Below, piece by piece: positions 61,789 through 64,000 of a DNA stretch of 64,000 bases; position 1 is the stretch's first letter, and every line of letters begins with the position of its first letter. Source of the DNA: a bacterium. GTDB taxonomy: Bacteria; UBP6; UBA1177. The stretch is taken from NCBI GenBank assembly GCA_017538365.1, contig JAFYIZ010000033.1, forward strand, positions 1 to 64,000, in the 5' to 3' direction. The notes under the pieces were generated by a model. The model made no database searches. It worked only from the letters and a program-made list of their open reading frames with translations, and was not told where the DNA came from. A program made the translations under genes and the position numbers.

Positions 61789-62274
61789 TTAAAGTGTTAC
61801 GTCTTCTTCTTCCTCACCGGCGCTGGTCAGTGATTTCTGAAGCTCTTCATTGTATTTTCTTGCATCTTCGAAACCGTTTCTTCCGTCTTCATAAGCCTGT
61901 TCCGGAGAAGATTTCTTTTCCTGCTTGTCGAAAAGGGAAGCGATTCCTTTTGCCGACTCGAGCATTTCGTCGAGATTTTCGACTTTTTCTACTTTTACCG
62001 ACATGAACTTGAGAACGACTTCCCAAATGTTGAAGTTTCTTTCAACTTCTTCAACCATTTTGCCGTTTCCGATAATGTCGAAAAGCAGATAGTGACCTTT
62101 AAGATTCTTTTTGATTTCATAAGCAAGCTTTCTTTCGCCCCATGAACGAAGAGAAACGATTTTGCCGCCGAAATCATTGACGATAGCGTCTACACGCTCA
62201 GCGAATTGCTTAATTGCTTCCGGGCCGCCTTCGGGCTTGAGGATAGCAGTAAGCTCGTAGTGTTTTCTTTCCAT
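61789..62274 (-). CDS. rpsF: Ribosomal protein S6
   Basis: This encodes 161 residues. HYELTAILKPEGGPEAIKQF opens the ferredoxin-like fold, and SLRSWGERKLAYEIKKNLKGHYLLFDIIG is the conserved central part. The last 60 residues are an acidic extension (GEEEEDVTL at the end), making it longer than the 95-135 usual. It is the first gene of the rpsF-rpsR-rplI-dnaB operon. GTAAGGAGG precedes the ATG. Confidence 0.95.
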   Translation of the reverse strand: MERKHYELTAILKPEGGPEAIKQFAERVDAIVNDFGGKIVSLRSWGERKLAYEIKKNLKGHYLLFDIIGNGKMVEEVERNFNIWEVVLKFMSVKVEKVENLDEMLESAKGIASLFDKQEKKSSPEQAYEDGRNGFEDARKYNEELQKSLTSAGEEEEDVTL

Positions 62275-62352
62275 AATTCCTCCTTACGGGTATAAAGTCC
62301 AAAACATTGAACAAGGAGACTTTCCACTGTTCAAAAAACAATTAGCGCAGGG

Positions 62353-62380
62353 AATATAGTCAGAAAAGTTCAAAAAGCAA
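62353..62380 (-). promoter_or_regulatory. Promoter of the rpsF operon
   Basis: On the minus strand TTGCTT (62380-62375), 16-bp spacer and TATATT (62358-62353), followed by CCCTGCGCTAATTG and a six-T tract. The leader of about 80 bases to rpsF could hold the S6-S18 autoregulatory RNA; the minus-strand leader can pair GTTCAATG-type segments, but I could not resolve a structure. Confidence 0.6.
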
Positions 62381-62432
62381 GATTTTTGTTTCTTTACGGC
62401 AGGAGGTCTCTCCCGGCGCTTTAAAAAAACTT

Positions 62433-62460
62433 TTGCGGAAAAAATCCGTTTCGCTATAAT
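62433..62460 (+). promoter_or_regulatory. Promoter of the lipoprotein gene
   Basis: TTGCGG (62433-62438), 16-bp spacer, TATAAT (62455-62460), followed by ACTTGGATTTTG and a six-T tract. It is divergent from the rpsF promoter. Confidence 0.55.
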
Positions 62461-62489
62461 ACTTGGATTTTGTTTTTTCGGAGGCGACT

Positions 62490-63164
62490 ATGAAAAAAGT
62501 TTTTTTGATTTTTTCGGCGTTGATTTTCAGCGTATTTTTTACCGCATGTATTCAGAACAGCGATGAACAGTACGAAGTGGAAGACTTTCAGGTAGATAAC
62601 GAATACATCGAATATCCGGATGCAGATGACGATACTGTCTCCGACGATGATGCCGCAGGTGCTGTGTGGGATGTCAGCTTTTCGTTCCTCGGAACTATAA
62701 ACGACGGCAACGCAGAGACGATCAACTACGGTTCGGGCGTTCTGACTTATATCAACCTTGAGGGTAACCCTGTAATGGTGAACAGCGCTTCATGGGTCAT
62801 TAAAAAGTCGATAACTTTGAATTCGGGTCATCAGGTTCCGATCCTTCAGGTCTTTTTTGCAGACAGCGCTGCACATGCGGACGATGACGGCAGAATAGTT
62901 TACTTCGTGCTTCAGCTCGAAGGTTCGTCGGTTTCTTCAAAAAGCGAGACTTACTACATCAACAACGACAAACTTTACAAAGCGAAAGTCAGACTCGACG
63001 AGGAAGGAAAAATCGAGGAAATCTGCTACATTCAGGAACCCGATCCCACGAAGGGCAAAGTCAATATTTACACCAGCAACATCCGCATCGGGGAAGAACT
63101 CAGAGTCGACGGCTATGCGAATATGCTCGATATGGAGGTTAAAGAGTGCAAGGTAATGAACTGA
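62490..63164 (+). CDS. Asp-rich lipoprotein of unknown function
   Basis: This encodes 224 residues from ATG 62490, behind CGGAGG. A signal peptide ends VFFTACIQN, lipidating Cys 20. An acidic linker follows (about residues 24-58, many Asp and Glu), then a probably beta-rich domain. A similar style is seen in the lipoprotein at 43205. I recognise no family. The adenosine deaminase gene starts within its last 19 bases. Confidence 0.75.
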   Translation: MKKVFLIFSALIFSVFFTACIQNSDEQYEVEDFQVDNEYIEYPDADDDTVSDDDAAGAVWDVSFSFLGTINDGNAETINYGSGVLTYINLEGNPVMVNSASWVIKKSITLNSGHQVPILQVFFADSAAHADDDGRIVYFVLQLEGSSVSSKSETYYINNDKLYKAKVRLDEEGKIEEICYIQEPDPTKGKVNIYTSNIRIGEELRVDGYANMLDMEVKECKVMN

Positions 63165-64000
63165 AAAAAGTCGACGATGCGGTTTCCGATGTCGCCCACA
63201 GTCTCACACTGACACGCGAGTTTTTTGAAAAGCTTCCGAAAACCGATCTTCACGTCCATCTTGACGGTTCTCTGCGTCTGGAAACGATTTGGGATCTGGC
63301 AAAAAAAGATCATATCGACCTCGGTGCAGACTCGATTGAAGAATTGAGGAATCTTATTTCTCCCGGAAAAACGCACGCATCTTTAAACGATTATCTGAAA
63401 GGTTTTGAAATAACGCTCAAAGTTCTGCAGACAAGGGAAAACCTTTACCGCGCGGCTTACGAGCTTGCCGAAGACTGTGCCAAAGAGAATGTCGGCTACT
63501 TCGAAGTCCGCTATTCACCGATACTTCACACGCAGAAAGGGCTCTCTCTGCCGGTAATTCTTGAGGCTGTCATCGACGGTCTCAAGGCCGGACAGCGCGA
63601 TTTCGGCGTTATGAGCGGCGTAATCGTCTGCGGTATGCGCAACATTTCACCCGAAGTGAGCCTCAGAATGGCCGAACTTGCCGTCGCATTCAAACACCGC
63701 GGCGTTGTAGGATTCGACCTTGCCGGAGCAGAAAACAATTATCCGGCGAGAGATCATCTCGGCGCGTTTTCCCTGATTCTTTCGAACAATGTCAATGTAA
63801 CGATCCACGCGGGCGAAGCTTACGGTCCCGACAGCATTCATCAGGCGCTTCACTATTGCGGCGCACACAGAATAGGTCACGGTGTCAGACTGCGCGAAGA
63901 CGGAGATCTTTTGAACTACGTCAACGACCACAGGATTCCGCTTGAGCTCTGTCCTTCGAGCAACGTCCAGACCGGCGCCGTCAAAAACATCAGCGAACAT
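63146..64000 (+). CDS. add: Adenosine deaminase, C-terminus outside window
   Basis: 285 codons are present and the frame is open at the right edge. GTG 63146 has GGAGG 7 bases upstream, within the end of the lipoprotein gene. LPKTDLHVHLDGSLR holds the zinc-binding HxH. VTIHAGEAYGP near 214-224 supplies the third His and the catalytic Glu, and RIGHGVRL near 238-245 the substrate-contact His. The later Asp-Asp pair lies beyond the edge. The enzyme deaminates adenosine to inosine. The overlap with the lipoprotein gene implies one transcript. Confidence 0.92.
   Translation, partial: MQGNELKKVDDAVSDVAHSLTLTREFFEKLPKTDLHVHLDGSLRLETIWDLAKKDHIDLGADSIEELRNLISPGKTHASLNDYLKGFEITLKVLQTRENLYRAAYELAEDCAKENVGYFEVRYSPILHTQKGLSLPVILEAVIDGLKAGQRDFGVMSGVIVCGMRNISPEVSLRMAELAVAFKHRGVVGFDLAGAENNYPARDHLGAFSLILSNNVNVTIHAGEAYGPDSIHQALHYCGAHRIGHGVRLREDGDLLNYVNDHRIPLELCPSSNVQTGAVKNISEH

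Overview
The window looks like a chromosomal segment of an uncultured Gram-negative bacterium of moderate GC. Envelope evidence for this is an RND/TolC efflux set, Sec signal peptides, lipoproteins and a Wzx/Wzy-type polysaccharide locus. Aspartate-rich lipoprotein linkers, a MopE-like Asn-Asn-Cys-Asp-Gly motif in a secreted subtilase and a PxxKW-type cysteine-rich protein suggest a deltaproteobacterial or myxobacterial relative, but this is inference. Several genes carry frame disruptions, which could be real or assembly errors.

Layout. 1-6.7 kb: a partial U32-peptidase-like gene, a small PxxKW protein, two periplasmic thioredoxin-fold proteins (one fused to a DsbD/CcdA-like membrane domain), a frameshifted secreted subtilase, a YchJ-like SEC-C protein and a lipoprotein. 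6.9-34.4 kb: a surface polysaccharide locus on the plus strand. It holds capEFG-type genes for UDP-L-FucNAc, a WbpM/WbpL/WbpV-like initiation set, many glycosyltransferases, Wzy and Wzx, a radical SAM protein, a phosphodiesterase-fold protein and a phospho-alcohol decoration block (three LicD proteins, a class V aminotransferase and a cytidylyltransferase-oxidoreductase fusion). A DUF3791-DUF3990-DUF3791 toxin-antitoxin-like operon sits inside it between two nearly identical repeats.

34.4-41.4 kb: a defence island embedded in that locus. It contains a Kiwa-like pair (kwaB before kwaA), a small protein coupled to an FRG-domain protein, an AAA ATPase/DUF3226 (TOPRIM-like) pair, and an AbiL-like ATPase/TOPRIM pair whose second gene is broken by a 5-bp duplication. 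A UDP-sugar 6-dehydrogenase gene then closes the polysaccharide locus. One copy of a palindromic repeat lies just before capE and another in the same orientation just after the dehydrogenase, so direct repeats bracket the roughly 36-kb locus.

43-64 kb: mostly housekeeping and envelope genes: lipoproteins, a MORN-repeat protein, pth, a PpiD-like protein, trmO, a CDP-alcohol phosphatidyltransferase, ssb, a Cache-domain protein, purN, a DUF486 protein, a tolC-tetR-adaptor-RND efflux operon, dnaB, and rpsF-rpsR-rplI. A partial adenosine deaminase runs off the right edge.

Promoters across the window share an unusually uniform shape: a TTGnnn-type -35, a 16-bp spacer, a TAnnnT-type -10, and (in most) a GC-rich discriminator followed by a T-tract. 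I saw no tRNA, rRNA, CRISPR array or transposase.
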